Assembly: GCA_947493165.1 (NCBI GenBank) | Contig: CANLPY010000001.1 | Location: 1,712,501 to 1,776,500, forward strand | DNA length: 64,000 nt | Source of the DNA: an uncultured Erythrobacter sp. | Lineage (GTDB): Bacteria; Pseudomonadota; Alphaproteobacteria; Sphingomonadales; Sphingomonadaceae | Reading direction: 5' to 3' | Part shown: in pieces, positions 17,616 through 25,830 of the stretch | Numbering within the stretch: position 1 is the stretch's first letter | Layout of the letters: each line of letters begins with the position of its first letter | The notes under the pieces: generated by a model | Databases searched by the model: none | Told to the model about the DNA's origin: nothing | What the model saw: the letters and a program-made list of their open reading frames with translations, nothing else | Position numbers and translations under genes: made by a program

Positions 17616-18268
17616 CCGCGCTCGCCGAACAAGGCCGTGCCGACGCGCACATGCGTCGCACCCAATTGAACTGCGGTTTCATAATCGCCGCTCATACCCA
17701 TGGAGAGGCCCATCAGCCCGTTATCCCTCGCCAGCTTATGCAGCAGCGCAAAAAATGGCGCAGGCTCAATATCGGCTGGCGGCAGGCACATCAGACCGGC
17801 GATAGGAATGCCTGCCTCACGCGCTTTGACAATCATATTGGGGACATCGGAGATTGCGCAGCCGCCCTTTTGCTCTTCCTTGCCGATGTTGACTTGGATG
17901 AAACACGGCACGCGCTTGTCAGCCTTGTCCATCGCTTTAGCCAGCGCCTTGAGCAAACTCATGCGGTCCAGCCCGTGGATGCAATCAAACAGCTCCACCG
18001 CATCATCGGCTTTGTTGGATTGCAATTGCCCGATCAGGTGCAGCTCGGCATCGGGAAATTGTTCACGCAGCGAGGGCCACTTGTCCAGTGCTTCCTGAAC
18101 GCGGTTTTCACCGAAAACACGCTGTCCCTGCTCCAGCAAAGGCATGATGCGCTGCGCCGGATGGGTCTTGCTTACAGCAATCAAAGTGATCTCATCGGCT
18201 TCACGCCGGGCGATCTTGCACATTTTCGCAATTTTGCCGCGCACTTCGTCGAGTGGATTGTCTGCCAT
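17612..18268 (-). CDS. YggS/PLPBP family pyridoxal-phosphate homeostasis protein
   Basis: About 218 residues of a single TIM-barrel PLP-binding protein. The PLP lysine is in LIAVSKTHPA (Lys36 of the longer reading), and other family motifs are FGENRVQE, LHLIGQLQSNK, FIQVNIGKEEQKGG and LSMGMSGDYETAVQLGATHVRVG. The family buffers PLP and affects amino-acid metabolism, and shows no classical enzyme activity. Two in-frame ATGs lie at 18274 and 18268; the second gives the usual family length. It is divergent from the ThiE-like gene by only about 10-30 bp. Confidence 0.93.
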   Translation of the reverse strand: MADNPLDEVRGKIAKMCKIARREADEITLIAVSKTHPAQRIMPLLEQGQRVFGENRVQEALDKWPSLREQFPDAELHLIGQLQSNKADDAVELFDCIHGLDRMSLLKALAKAMDKADKRVPCFIQVNIGKEEQKGGCAISDVPNMIVKAREAGIPIAGLMCLPPADIEPAPFFALLHKLARDNGLMGLSMGMSGDYETAVQLGATHVRVGTALFGERG

Positions 18269-18296
18269 TTCCATATTCGTGCGCTATAGCGAGCGC

Positions 18297-18857
18297 GTGA
18301 GCGATGCAAAGACCCTGCCTGATCTGTGGTTGATTTCTGATGAGCGCAATGATGCGCGGTTAGAGGCTTCTTTGCGCCGGTTACCGCGCGGCAGCGGCTT
18401 CATCTATCGCCATTACCACCTGAATGATCCAGATCGTTACCAGCGATTTCGAGAGCTTTTGTGCATAGCAAAAGGCTGTGACCACACGGTAATACTCTCA
18501 GACAGTGCGCTGACTGCGCGCGAATGGGGCGCAGATGGCATTTATGGATCGCCCCGCGCGCTTTATCCGCGCCGGCGGGACTTGTTGCACATCGCGACCG
18601 CGCATAACATGCGCGAAATCGGACAAGCCAATCGCATCGGTGCTGATGTCATTATGCTATCGCCAGTGTTTCCCACCAAGTCGCATCCGGGGTCGGGTAC
18701 ACTGGGTCCAATGCGTTTCTTGATGATGGCAAAATACGCGGGCGTACCTGTAATTGCACTGGGTGGTATGGATCAGCAATATTCGAAGCAATTGCGGTGG
18801 AACCGCTGGGCCGCAATTGACGGGCTTTCGGCCGGGCATCTGCGACCTGAAGCTTGA
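18297..18857 (+). CDS. ThiE/TenI-like thiamine phosphate synthase family protein
   Basis: About 186 residues from a GTG at 18297; another in-frame GTG is at 18279. The TIM-barrel family pattern is clear: LPDLWLISDERND at the start, GADVIMLSPVFPTKSHPGSG at the phosphate/pyrophosphate loop, and VPVIALGGM near the end. It is short for ThiE and the middle is divergent (RHYHLNDPDRYQRF), so it may be a TenI-like or degenerate relative. A longer reading from 18144 runs antisense to the YggS gene and is not credible. It is divergent from yggS-like and precedes ftsK. Confidence 0.8.
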   Translation: MSDAKTLPDLWLISDERNDARLEASLRRLPRGSGFIYRHYHLNDPDRYQRFRELLCIAKGCDHTVILSDSALTAREWGADGIYGSPRALYPRRRDLLHIATAHNMREIGQANRIGADVIMLSPVFPTKSHPGSGTLGPMRFLMMAKYAGVPVIALGGMDQQYSKQLRWNRWAAIDGLSAGHLRPEA

Positions 18858-18914
18858 CCCAGACTCGCCAAAGATTCATGGTGTGTTCTTAAAGGAGTGA
18901 CGGGGCAGCCTGAT

Positions 18915-21287
18915 ATGGCAACACGAGCAGTAAACATGCGGAAAAACAGCGGAGACTGGCGCGCAGCGTTCCGTCGATCCATGCGCCGATTTGCGCAAAT
19001 GACGGGGGCGGGCGTTTTGGTCGTAACCCTCGGATTTCTTGCGCTTTCATTGGCCAGCTACACCCAGACCGATCCCAGCCCTTCAACCGCTGCTTCGGGT
19101 ACCGAAATCAGCAATTGGATGGGCGCTTGGGGTGCATGGGCGGCAGACAGAGTTTTGTTCGCATTCGGGCTGACAGCCATATTGCTTCTGCCGTTGCTTT
19201 ACATTTCAGCCCGCAAATTATGGCTTGATGTAGAAAACGGCGATGAGCCGGAGAACACGCGGTGGTGGCTGCCGACTGGCATGTTGCTGGTAGCGATGAT
19301 CCTGCTGTCGACTGTGCTCGCGCTGGTGTTTGAAGGCCCCGGCGGCACATTGCCTGCGCAAATGGGCGGCGTTTCTGGTTTGCTCGGCGCATCTGCGATT
19401 GAGGCAATCGCTGGCCGTTTCGGAGAAGGCGCACAGGGGTGGCTCATTATGGGCCTTGCGCTTGTATCCTTGGCAGGAGGCGTCGCGCTGCTCACCCGAG
19501 TGTTTGCAATTGACTGGCGCGCATTGTTGACGCTGCCTGACTTCGTGCGCGAAAAAGTGCTCTCGCGCATCCCCGGCTTGCCTAAGATGCCGAAAGCACC
19601 CGCCTTGCCGATGGCTGGTGCATCTGCGCCCGCGCGACCAAAAACAAAAGCGACCGATGTAGCTGAGGCAATGCCTGAACCGGCACAGCGCCGGGCACCG
19701 GAGATAACAGACCCATCAGCTCCACCCAAGCGAGCCAATCCGGCCAAGGCCAAGCAAAGCGACATGTTCGCCGATTACAGTTTACCGAGTCTTGATCTGC
19801 TGGAAAACCCACCGGCCGACGACGCGCCAAAACTCGATAAGCTCGCGCTCGAGCGTAATGCGCGGCTGCTCGAAAACGTGCTCGATGATTTCAATGTGAA
19901 GGGTGAGATTACCGCGGTGCGCACCGGCCCGGTCGTGACCATGTATGAGCTAGAGCCTGCTCCCGGTATCAAAGCCAGCCGCGTGGTTGGCCTTGCCGAA
20001 GACATTGCCCGCAACATGTCTGCCATTTCTGCCCGCGTCTCGCCCATTCCGGGCAAGACGGTGATGGGCATCGAATTGCCCAATGCCGACAGGCAGATGG
20101 TAATGCTGAAAGAGCTGGCCGCGTGTGCTGACTTCGCAGAGAGCAAAGGCAGCCTACCGATCATCCTGGGTAAGGACATTGCGGGCGAACCGATTGTTGC
20201 TGACCTTGCCGCCATGCCTCACTTGCTGGTGGCGGGCACGACCGGCTCCGGTAAATCGGTTGGCCTCAACTGTATCATACTATCGCTGCTGTACCGCTTT
20301 ACGCCTGCCGAATGCCGGATGATCCTGATCGATCCCAAGGTGCTGGAACTGGCGAGCTATGACGATATTCCGCACCTGCTCTCGCCTGTGGTCACTGAGC
20401 CGCACAAGTCAGTGCGCGCGCTCAAATGGGCGGTTGAAGAGATGGAGCGCCGCTATCGCATGATGTCGAGCGTGAACTCACGCAATATCGCCAGCTTTAA
20501 CGACAAGGTTTCAACCGCCGCCGCCAAGGGCAAACCGCTGGGCCGCCGGGTACAAACCGGCTTTGACCCTGAAACTGGCGAGGAGCTGTATGAGGAAGAA
20601 CAGCTCGATTACGAACCGCTGCCGCAGATCGTTCTGATCGTCGATGAGCTCGCCGATTTGATGGTCACTGTGGGCAAGGAAATCGAAGTGCTGATCCAAC
20701 GTCTCAGCCAGAAATCACGGGCCGCTGGCATTCACCTGATCATGGCGACGCAGCGACCATCGGTCGACGTCATCACCGGCGTGATTAAAGCCAACCTGCC
20801 AACCCGGATCAGCTTTAAGGTCACCAGCCGCATCGACAGCCGCACCATTTTGGGCGAGCAAGGCGCAGAGCAACTGCTGGGCAAGGGCGACATGCTCTAT
20901 AAGCCAAACACTGGAGCAATGGTGCGCGTTCACTGCCCATTCGTCTCCGATGAAGAGGTCGAATCGGTCGCGGATTACTGGCGCGAGCAAGGCAAGCCAG
21001 AATATGTGGATGCTGTCACTGAAGAGCCCGAAGACGGCGGCGGTTTTGCCTTCGAAGACGAAATGACCGCGAGCGATGACCCGGCTGAGCGAAAATATCG
21101 CCAGGCTTGCCAAGCCGTATTCGAGGCGCAAAAGGCCAGCGGATCATGGCTGCAACGTCAAATGGGCGTGGGCTATAACACCGCTGCGAAATGGATTGAG
21201 CGGATGGAAAGCGAAGGGCTTGTTGGCCCTGCCAACCATGTCGGTCGCCGCGAAATCTTCCGCGATCAGGACGGGAATCCAATCTAG
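18915..21287 (+). CDS. ftsK: DNA translocase FtsK
   Basis: About 790 residues. Four hydrophobic segments in the first 200 residues anchor it at the septum; a Pro/Ala-rich linker follows, then the alpha/beta motor with Walker A GTTGSGKS (about 442) and Walker B IVLIVDELADLM. The C-terminal gamma winged helix (SGSWLQRQMGVGYNTAAKWI...) reads KOPS sequences. It pumps chromosome ends during division and dimer resolution. The start is uncertain: an AAAGGAG lies at 18891-18897, overlapping a GTG at 18897 and 17 nt before ATG 18915, with another ATG at 18936. Confidence 0.95.
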   Translation: MATRAVNMRKNSGDWRAAFRRSMRRFAQMTGAGVLVVTLGFLALSLASYTQTDPSPSTAASGTEISNWMGAWGAWAADRVLFAFGLTAILLLPLLYISARKLWLDVENGDEPENTRWWLPTGMLLVAMILLSTVLALVFEGPGGTLPAQMGGVSGLLGASAIEAIAGRFGEGAQGWLIMGLALVSLAGGVALLTRVFAIDWRALLTLPDFVREKVLSRIPGLPKMPKAPALPMAGASAPARPKTKATDVAEAMPEPAQRRAPEITDPSAPPKRANPAKAKQSDMFADYSLPSLDLLENPPADDAPKLDKLALERNARLLENVLDDFNVKGEITAVRTGPVVTMYELEPAPGIKASRVVGLAEDIARNMSAISARVSPIPGKTVMGIELPNADRQMVMLKELAACADFAESKGSLPIILGKDIAGEPIVADLAAMPHLLVAGTTGSGKSVGLNCIILSLLYRFTPAECRMILIDPKVLELASYDDIPHLLSPVVTEPHKSVRALKWAVEEMERRYRMMSSVNSRNIASFNDKVSTAAAKGKPLGRRVQTGFDPETGEELYEEEQLDYEPLPQIVLIVDELADLMVTVGKEIEVLIQRLSQKSRAAGIHLIMATQRPSVDVITGVIKANLPTRISFKVTSRIDSRTILGEQGAEQLLGKGDMLYKPNTGAMVRVHCPFVSDEEVESVADYWREQGKPEYVDAVTEEPEDGGGFAFEDEMTASDDPAERKYRQACQAVFEAQKASGSWLQRQMGVGYNTAAKWIERMESEGLVGPANHVGRREIFRDQDGNPI

Positions 21288-21300
21288 GTTGGTGCGTGAT

Positions 21301-21346
21301 GGATGATCCCGCTCCGCAGCGTGAGAGTGATCATCCGATCATTTTA
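21301..21346 (+). terminator. possible ftsK terminator hairpin
   Basis: GGATGATC (21301-21308) and GATCATCC (21329-21336) form an 8-bp stem enclosing a nested CGCT/AGCG hairpin. The T-rich GATCATTTTAT follows. It lies 14 bp after the ftsK stop. The stem is imperfect overall and the T-tract is short. Confidence 0.4.
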
Positions 21347-21400
21347 TAAGATGCCGAATGCGTGCGAGGCCCAGCCAGTCGGCAATTTGGTTCATTTTAG

Positions 21401-21435
21401 GGGCAGGCTCTGGCCGATTGGACCAGAACCTGCCC
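21401..21435. terminator. inverted repeat between convergent ftsK and pstS
   Basis: GGGCAGG-C-TCTGG pairs with CCAGA-A-CCTGCCC: 12 base pairs with one C/A mismatch and a 9-nt loop. It lies about 20 bp beyond the pstS stop codon, in a 168-bp stretch between convergent genes that holds no gene. A/T-rich flanks on both sides make it a plausible bidirectional terminator. Confidence 0.55.
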
Positions 21436-21455
21436 TTATAATGCATGTGCGCTGA

Positions 21456-22517
21456 TTATTCGCCAGCGGGCGCTTCAAGTTCCGCTTTGGTAAGAGCAAT
21501 CTGCTCATTCACTTTGGCTTCATTGGACGCCATCACATCCGCAGGTGATGCCACCAAACCGATCTCTGCAAGCGGGCCGCCCGCTTTCCAGTTCTTCACC
21601 CATTCAGCGAGATACAGATCGAGGCCTGGGATCGCATTCATGTGCGCTTTCTTGACGTAGACATAAAGAGGACGCGCGCCAGGATAAGCGAAGCTTGCAA
21701 TATTGTCATAGGTTGGGTCTACGCCATTCATCGACAGGCCTTGAACCTTATCCGCGTTTTCATCGAGATAAGAGAAGCCGAACACGCCAACAGCGCGCGG
21801 GTTGCTCTCAATCTTTTGAACGATCAGATTGTCTTGCTCACCTTGATCAACATAGGCGCCGTCAGAACGCACTTCAGTGCAGACTTGCTGGTGCTTATCT
21901 TTGTCTTGTTCTTTGAGCGCTTTCATCTCAGGGTTGCTGTCGCAGCCCGCTTCCAGCACCAATTCCTTCAGGGCGTCGCGCGTGCCTGAGGTCGATGGCG
22001 GACCATACACGAGGATAGGCTCTGCTGGCAGCGATGGATCAACATCAGCCCAAGTCTTTGCAGTTTGTTCGCCGCCATATGGGTTTTTAGCGAGCGCCTC
22101 ATAAACGATTTTCGGTGAAAGGCTCAGCTGGATGCCGCTGGATGCCGAGGCAAATGCGATGCCATCGAGGCCAACCTGTAATTCGATGATTTCTTCGACA
22201 CCATTTGACTGGCATGTCTCAAACTCGCTGACTTTCATCCGACGCGAAGCATTGACCATGTCTGGGGTGTCAGCACCAACGCCCGAACAAAAAAGCTGGA
22301 CGCCGCCGCCTGTGCCGGTCGATTCAATCAACGGCGAGGTGTAGCCAGAATTTGAGCGCACGAAGCTCTCAGCGATCTGCTTTGCGAATGGAAATACAGT
22401 CGAAGATCCAACAGCCCGGATCGATTCACGCGTAGCGCCGCCACCAGCGGTATCGCCGCAGCCCGCAAGCGCGACCGAAGCCATAAGAGAGAATGTAAGT
22501 GTTTTGGTCAGTTTCAT
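21456..22517 (-). CDS. pstS: phosphate ABC transporter substrate-binding lipoprotein PstS
   Basis: A 353-residue periplasmic phosphate-binding lipoprotein with lipobox VALAGC (Cys20). PstS-type ligand segments are RAVGSSTVFPFA, ESTGTGGGVQLF and the later PSTSGTRDAL. A lysine- and acid-rich insert with two cysteines (GCDSN...VCTEV) looks like a disulphide loop. It captures phosphate for a PstCAB transporter, whose genes are not adjacent. It lies 105 bp downstream of the phosphate porin and has its own candidate Pho box at 22566-22583, so it is likely induced by PhoB under phosphate limitation. Confidence 0.9.
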   Translation of the reverse strand: MKLTKTLTFSLMASVALAGCGDTAGGGATRESIRAVGSSTVFPFAKQIAESFVRSNSGYTSPLIESTGTGGGVQLFCSGVGADTPDMVNASRRMKVSEFETCQSNGVEEIIELQVGLDGIAFASASSGIQLSLSPKIVYEALAKNPYGGEQTAKTWADVDPSLPAEPILVYGPPSTSGTRDALKELVLEAGCDSNPEMKALKEQDKDKHQQVCTEVRSDGAYVDQGEQDNLIVQKIESNPRAVGVFGFSYLDENADKVQGLSMNGVDPTYDNIASFAYPGARPLYVYVKKAHMNAIPGLDLYLAEWVKNWKAGGPLAEIGLVASPADVMASNEAKVNEQIALTKAELEAPAGE

Positions 22518-22565
22518 CAGAATGATCCTTGATCAGTGAAATTGGTTGCCGCTTAAAAAGGTCGT

Positions 22566-22583
22566 GTGACAAGCCCGTGACAA
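22566..22583 (-). promoter_or_regulatory. candidate Pho box upstream of pstS
   Basis: On the minus strand TTGTCAC-GGGC-TTGTCAC: two direct heptamers at the 11-nt period of PhoB sites, each 6/7 to the consensus CTGTCAC. The proximal edge lies 49 nt upstream of the pstS ATG. A weak -10-like TTTAAG follows a few bases downstream. Confidence 0.7.
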
Positions 22584-22622
22584 GCGGTGGATTGCCGAGC
22601 AGCATGCCCGGTTGATGCAGGA

Positions 22623-23993
22623 TTAGAAATCGATTTGAGCGCGCACCCCGAAGGCATCGACACCGTAAGACGTGTCACCATTGGCAGTTGGGAAGACCGC
22701 GTCTTCATATTGCAATCGGCCATAATTGGCGAGCAGCATGGTGTAATCCGTCGGCTTCCACACGAGTGAGACAAAGTACCCGTCCTGCTTACCGCCTAGA
22801 ATTCCGGCATCATTAAGATCGAGATGATCGTAGCGCAGGTTCACCTGGAGTGAGCCCATGCCCCCTTCGCCGACCGGATTGGCGGGCTTGGTGCGATCAA
22901 ACTTGCCCCCTTTATATCCGCGCGTATCCCCTTTTGTCAGAAAATAGCCGACCTCTGCGTAACCGCCGAAGAAATTAGGATCATCCATGCCAACCGGCAT
23001 CTCAAGGTTTTGCCAGCGGCCTTCAACGACAGCGTGGAAAGGCCCAGAAATGACCGCGCTTTCGAGACCAAAGCCGGTTTCACTTTCCGCGTCCAGATTG
23101 CCGGTGTTGATGAAGCGTTCGCTGGTAAAGCCGACCAATGGACGCTGGCGATAGCGCACGGTGCTGTCATCTTCGTAAGAGCGATAATGCAGAGATCCGC
23201 CTAAGTGCAGCTGTGCATCGCCAAGCTTCGGCATGAACACAACGCGTCCATTGCCGCTCCAGTTTTGGTTAGAGAGACGGTCCATATTGTCAGTGAAGAC
23301 GCCGCTTTGGACCAGCACATCGCCCTTGCCGTAAGTCACACCCACACCGACACGGCGAATAAAGCCGAACGCATCGGTAAAGGCTGCGCGTTCAATAAAC
23401 GATGTGTGCAAGCTGCTGGTGAGTTCTTCCAGCCCTTGAAAATTGTTGAATTGGCCGACCTGAATATCAACGTCGCCAGCCTCATATGAAATCAGCGCGT
23501 CGGTAACCGTGAGGTCACTGTTTGCGAAATCGGCTTCAAACTTGTAGCCAAAGCCGCCGGGAATATCGCCTGACACACCTAAGCGAGCACGGCGAACATC
23601 GTTGCCAAAACCATCTTCGCGTCCGGTCGAATCCGGCGCGTTCACGAATCCTGCATCATATTGCAGCCGTCCGCGTGGTTTAAAGCTCCAGCCGCCATCG
23701 GCTTTGATTTCTGGCGAACCTTTGAAAGCGATCTGCGCGTCTGAATTTTCCTGCGCCGCTGCGGCGGCCCCTTGTGCCACTTGCGAAGCGGTAGCAGCCT
23801 GTGTGCTCGCAGCTTCGGCTTCGGCCTCAACGCTTTCCAGCTCTGCTTCGAGCGTGTCGATCCGCTCTGCCATTTTGGCCATCATAGCCCGCATTTCAGC
23901 AAGCTCGTGCTGCATCGCTTCAGAATCTTGAGCTGCAAGCGGGCTAGCGGTGGCGGCCAAGGCGCCAATAAACGCAACTTTGGAAATTTTCAC
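22623..23993 (-). CDS. OprO/OprP-type phosphate-selective porin
   Basis: A 456-residue outer-membrane porin. A signal peptide (MKISKVAFIGALAATASPLAA) is followed by a coiled coil at about residues 25-75 (EMRAMMAKMAERIDTLEAEL), typical of trimeric OprP-like porins. The beta barrel begins near GWSFKPRGRLQYDAGFVN and ends in a terminal aromatic (QIDF). It would admit phosphate or polyphosphate. A candidate Pho box precedes it and pstS follows on the same strand, which supports a phosphate role over a general anion role. Confidence 0.88.
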   Translation of the reverse strand: MKISKVAFIGALAATASPLAAQDSEAMQHELAEMRAMMAKMAERIDTLEAELESVEAEAEAASTQAATASQVAQGAAAAAQENSDAQIAFKGSPEIKADGGWSFKPRGRLQYDAGFVNAPDSTGREDGFGNDVRRARLGVSGDIPGGFGYKFEADFANSDLTVTDALISYEAGDVDIQVGQFNNFQGLEELTSSLHTSFIERAAFTDAFGFIRRVGVGVTYGKGDVLVQSGVFTDNMDRLSNQNWSGNGRVVFMPKLGDAQLHLGGSLHYRSYEDDSTVRYRQRPLVGFTSERFINTGNLDAESETGFGLESAVISGPFHAVVEGRWQNLEMPVGMDDPNFFGGYAEVGYFLTKGDTRGYKGGKFDRTKPANPVGEGGMGSLQVNLRYDHLDLNDAGILGGKQDGYFVSLVWKPTDYTMLLANYGRLQYEDAVFPTANGDTSYGVDAFGVRAQIDF

Positions 23994-24055
23994 AGTCGTG
24001 CCTCACTACGGTTTGATAAAGTGGGCCTGCCTTATGGTTGGCGTAAGACGGGTTC

Positions 24056-24084
24056 GTGACTGTAAAGTTTCAATTCAATGACAG
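24056..24084 (-). promoter_or_regulatory. candidate Pho box (three heptamers) upstream of the porin
   Basis: Minus strand CTGTCAT (24084-24078), then TTGAAAC, then CAGTCAC (24062-24056), all spaced 11 nt. The first is a perfect consensus heptamer, the third matches 6/7 and the middle is weak. It lies 63 nt upstream of the porin ATG. Confidence 0.7.
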
Positions 24085-24130
24085 TGGAAAAGTATTCGGT
24101 GGCCGCCTGCAACGACACGGCGAGCCGGCA

Positions 24131-25393
24131 TTAACCAGCCGCGCGCCATTGGCGATATCTCTTCGCGCGTTTGGCGGCGCGATATTGATCCGCCAGCAGC
24201 GCCACAACAGGTGATCCACCATCGCCTGGCTCTTTGTCTTTCGCCATCCGCTCCAATTGAGCTTTGGTAAGTGCCATCGTGGCCAGCGCTTTCAACGTAT
24301 CACTGGACCAATTTGCTTCTGGTAATACGACATCACGGTTCTGCTGGGCTTGCCAGTGCTTGGGCAGCGCCGGGTCAGCCGCGAGCGCGCGGGCAATGCC
24401 GAGGATTTGCACGCCAAAGCCGTGCTCGTCTTGCGCCAAAGCGGCCTCTGCCACTTCCAGCTTAGTAATACCGCCGGTCACCATGATCGGCAAGGAGGCC
24501 ACCTTGGCGATGTCGCGGGCAAAATCGACAAAATAGGCCTCGCGCTTTTCGGTGGAAGATGCTGGCGCTTCGTCTTGCGGATTGCCTTGCATCGCCGGGC
24601 TTTCATAGCTGCCGCCCGACAATTCGACAAAATCGACGCCCTTGCCATCGAGCCATTGGACGACTTGGCGCGCGTCCTCAAATTCAAACCCGCCGCGTTG
24701 GAAATCAGCGGAGTTAAGCTTGATGCCAACGCCGAATGTCTTGCTCACTCGCTCGCGCACCGAGGCTACGATTGCCATCAAGAAGCGGGCCCGGTTTTCG
24801 AGCGATCCGCCCCACTCATCATCGCGCTTGTTGGTCAGCGGCGACAAGAACTGGCTGACCAGATATCCATGCGCGCCGTGGATTTGCACGCCGTCAAAAC
24901 CCGCTTCCTCAGCCTGCTGAGCGGTGTCAGAAAAACGGGCGATGATCGCATTGATCTCGTCCGCTTCTAAAGCCCGCACGGGCGCGAACAACGAGGAGAA
25001 TTTGCCGAGGTTCAACTCCACACCCGATGGTGAGACGGCGGTTTCACCCATGCTTTTGTAGAGCTGGCGTCCCGGATGGCTGATCTGCAGCCAGAACTGC
25101 CCGCCGCCAGCCTTGCCTAGCTTTGCCCAATGTTTGAACGGGGTAAGATCAGTGCCCTTTTGCAGCACCACGCCGCCCGGCCCGGTCAGCGCGGATGGGT
25201 CAACCATGACATTGCCTGACAGGATCAGGCCCGTGCCGCCTTCTGCCCACTGGCGGTAGAGGTTGAACAGCTTCTCTCCGGGAGTTTGGCCCGGCTGAAC
25301 CGCCAGGTTCTCTTCCATCGCCGCTTTGCAAATACGGTTCGGAATGATCGAACCATTGGGCAAGGTCAGCGGTTCAAAAAGCGCAGATGTCAT
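24131..25393 (-). CDS. Old Yellow Enzyme family NADH:flavin oxidoreductase
   Basis: A 420-residue FMN-dependent TIM barrel. Motifs are FEPLTLPNGSIIPNRICKAAM at the N-terminus (first 20 residues matter: P-L-x-L-x-NG...NR), GVQIHGAHGYLVSQFLSP with the substrate-binding His, NKRDDEWGGSLENRARF, and a phosphate loop near IMVTGGITK. It reduces activated C=C bonds; the true substrate is unknown. It lacks the C-terminal Fe-S/FAD part of 2,4-dienoyl-CoA reductase. Its ATG overlaps the thioesterase stop (ATGA), and the thioesterase in turn overlaps the peptidase gene, giving a tight three-gene operon. Confidence 0.88.
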   Translation of the reverse strand: MTSALFEPLTLPNGSIIPNRICKAAMEENLAVQPGQTPGEKLFNLYRQWAEGGTGLILSGNVMVDPSALTGPGGVVLQKGTDLTPFKHWAKLGKAGGGQFWLQISHPGRQLYKSMGETAVSPSGVELNLGKFSSLFAPVRALEADEINAIIARFSDTAQQAEEAGFDGVQIHGAHGYLVSQFLSPLTNKRDDEWGGSLENRARFLMAIVASVRERVSKTFGVGIKLNSADFQRGGFEFEDARQVVQWLDGKGVDFVELSGGSYESPAMQGNPQDEAPASSTEKREAYFVDFARDIAKVASLPIMVTGGITKLEVAEAALAQDEHGFGVQILGIARALAADPALPKHWQAQQNRDVVLPEANWSSDTLKALATMALTKAQLERMAKDKEPGDGGSPVVALLADQYRAAKRAKRYRQWRAAG

Positions 25394-25830
25394 TCGTTGT
25401 TGTCCTGTTGGAAGGGCGCCATCACTTCGGGGCGCACGCGCGCCAAACGTTGGGATGCGCGTTCAAGCATAGCCCATGTGGTCCGGGCAGAGACGATCAC
25501 TTTGCCGTCTGACCCGCAAAATTCGACGAGGCGATCAGACTTCGCGCCTTTGGCCCCATCGGGAATCCAGGTGGTGCCCTCGCAGCTCTCGCCCTCAGCA
25601 ATATTGCCGCGATAATCGATCTCATGCCGGATCACGACCCAGAAGAACTGCTCGACATGCGCAGGATCAGCCGCCGCCTCCCAATGCGCGGTCGCCATGT
25701 CCTGAATCCACTGGACCCAAACCGAATTGTTCACATGCCCAAGCTCATCAATGTGCTCAGGCGCGGCGATGAATGCCTTGGAAAAACGAGCGGTCAATCT
25801 GCCGCCTCGTCCGTCATCCCCATCTGCCAT
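25390..25830 (-). CDS. 4HBT-type hotdog acyl-CoA thioesterase
   Basis: A 146-residue single hotdog domain. DELGHVNNSVWVQWIQDMA matches the active-site region of YbgC/FadM-like thioesterases (Asp followed by GHVNN), and EIDYRGNIAEG follows. It hydrolyses an unidentified acyl-CoA. Two starts are possible: ATG 25830, overlapping the peptidase gene by 37 bp, or TTG 25797, giving a 4-bp TTGA overlap like those of its neighbours. The conserved domain begins after both. The gene is coupled to the Old Yellow Enzyme gene downstream. Confidence 0.86.
   Translation of the reverse strand: MADGDDGRGGRLTARFSKAFIAAPEHIDELGHVNNSVWVQWIQDMATAHWEAAADPAHVEQFFWVVIRHEIDYRGNIAEGESCEGTTWIPDGAKGAKSDRLVEFCGSDGKVIVSARTTWAMLERASQRLARVRPEVMAPFQQDNNE

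Noticed and set aside
18144-18296. N-terminal extension of the ThiE-like protein
   Set aside because: It runs antisense to the YggS-like gene and gives no protein-like sequence; GTG 18297 or 18279 is preferred.
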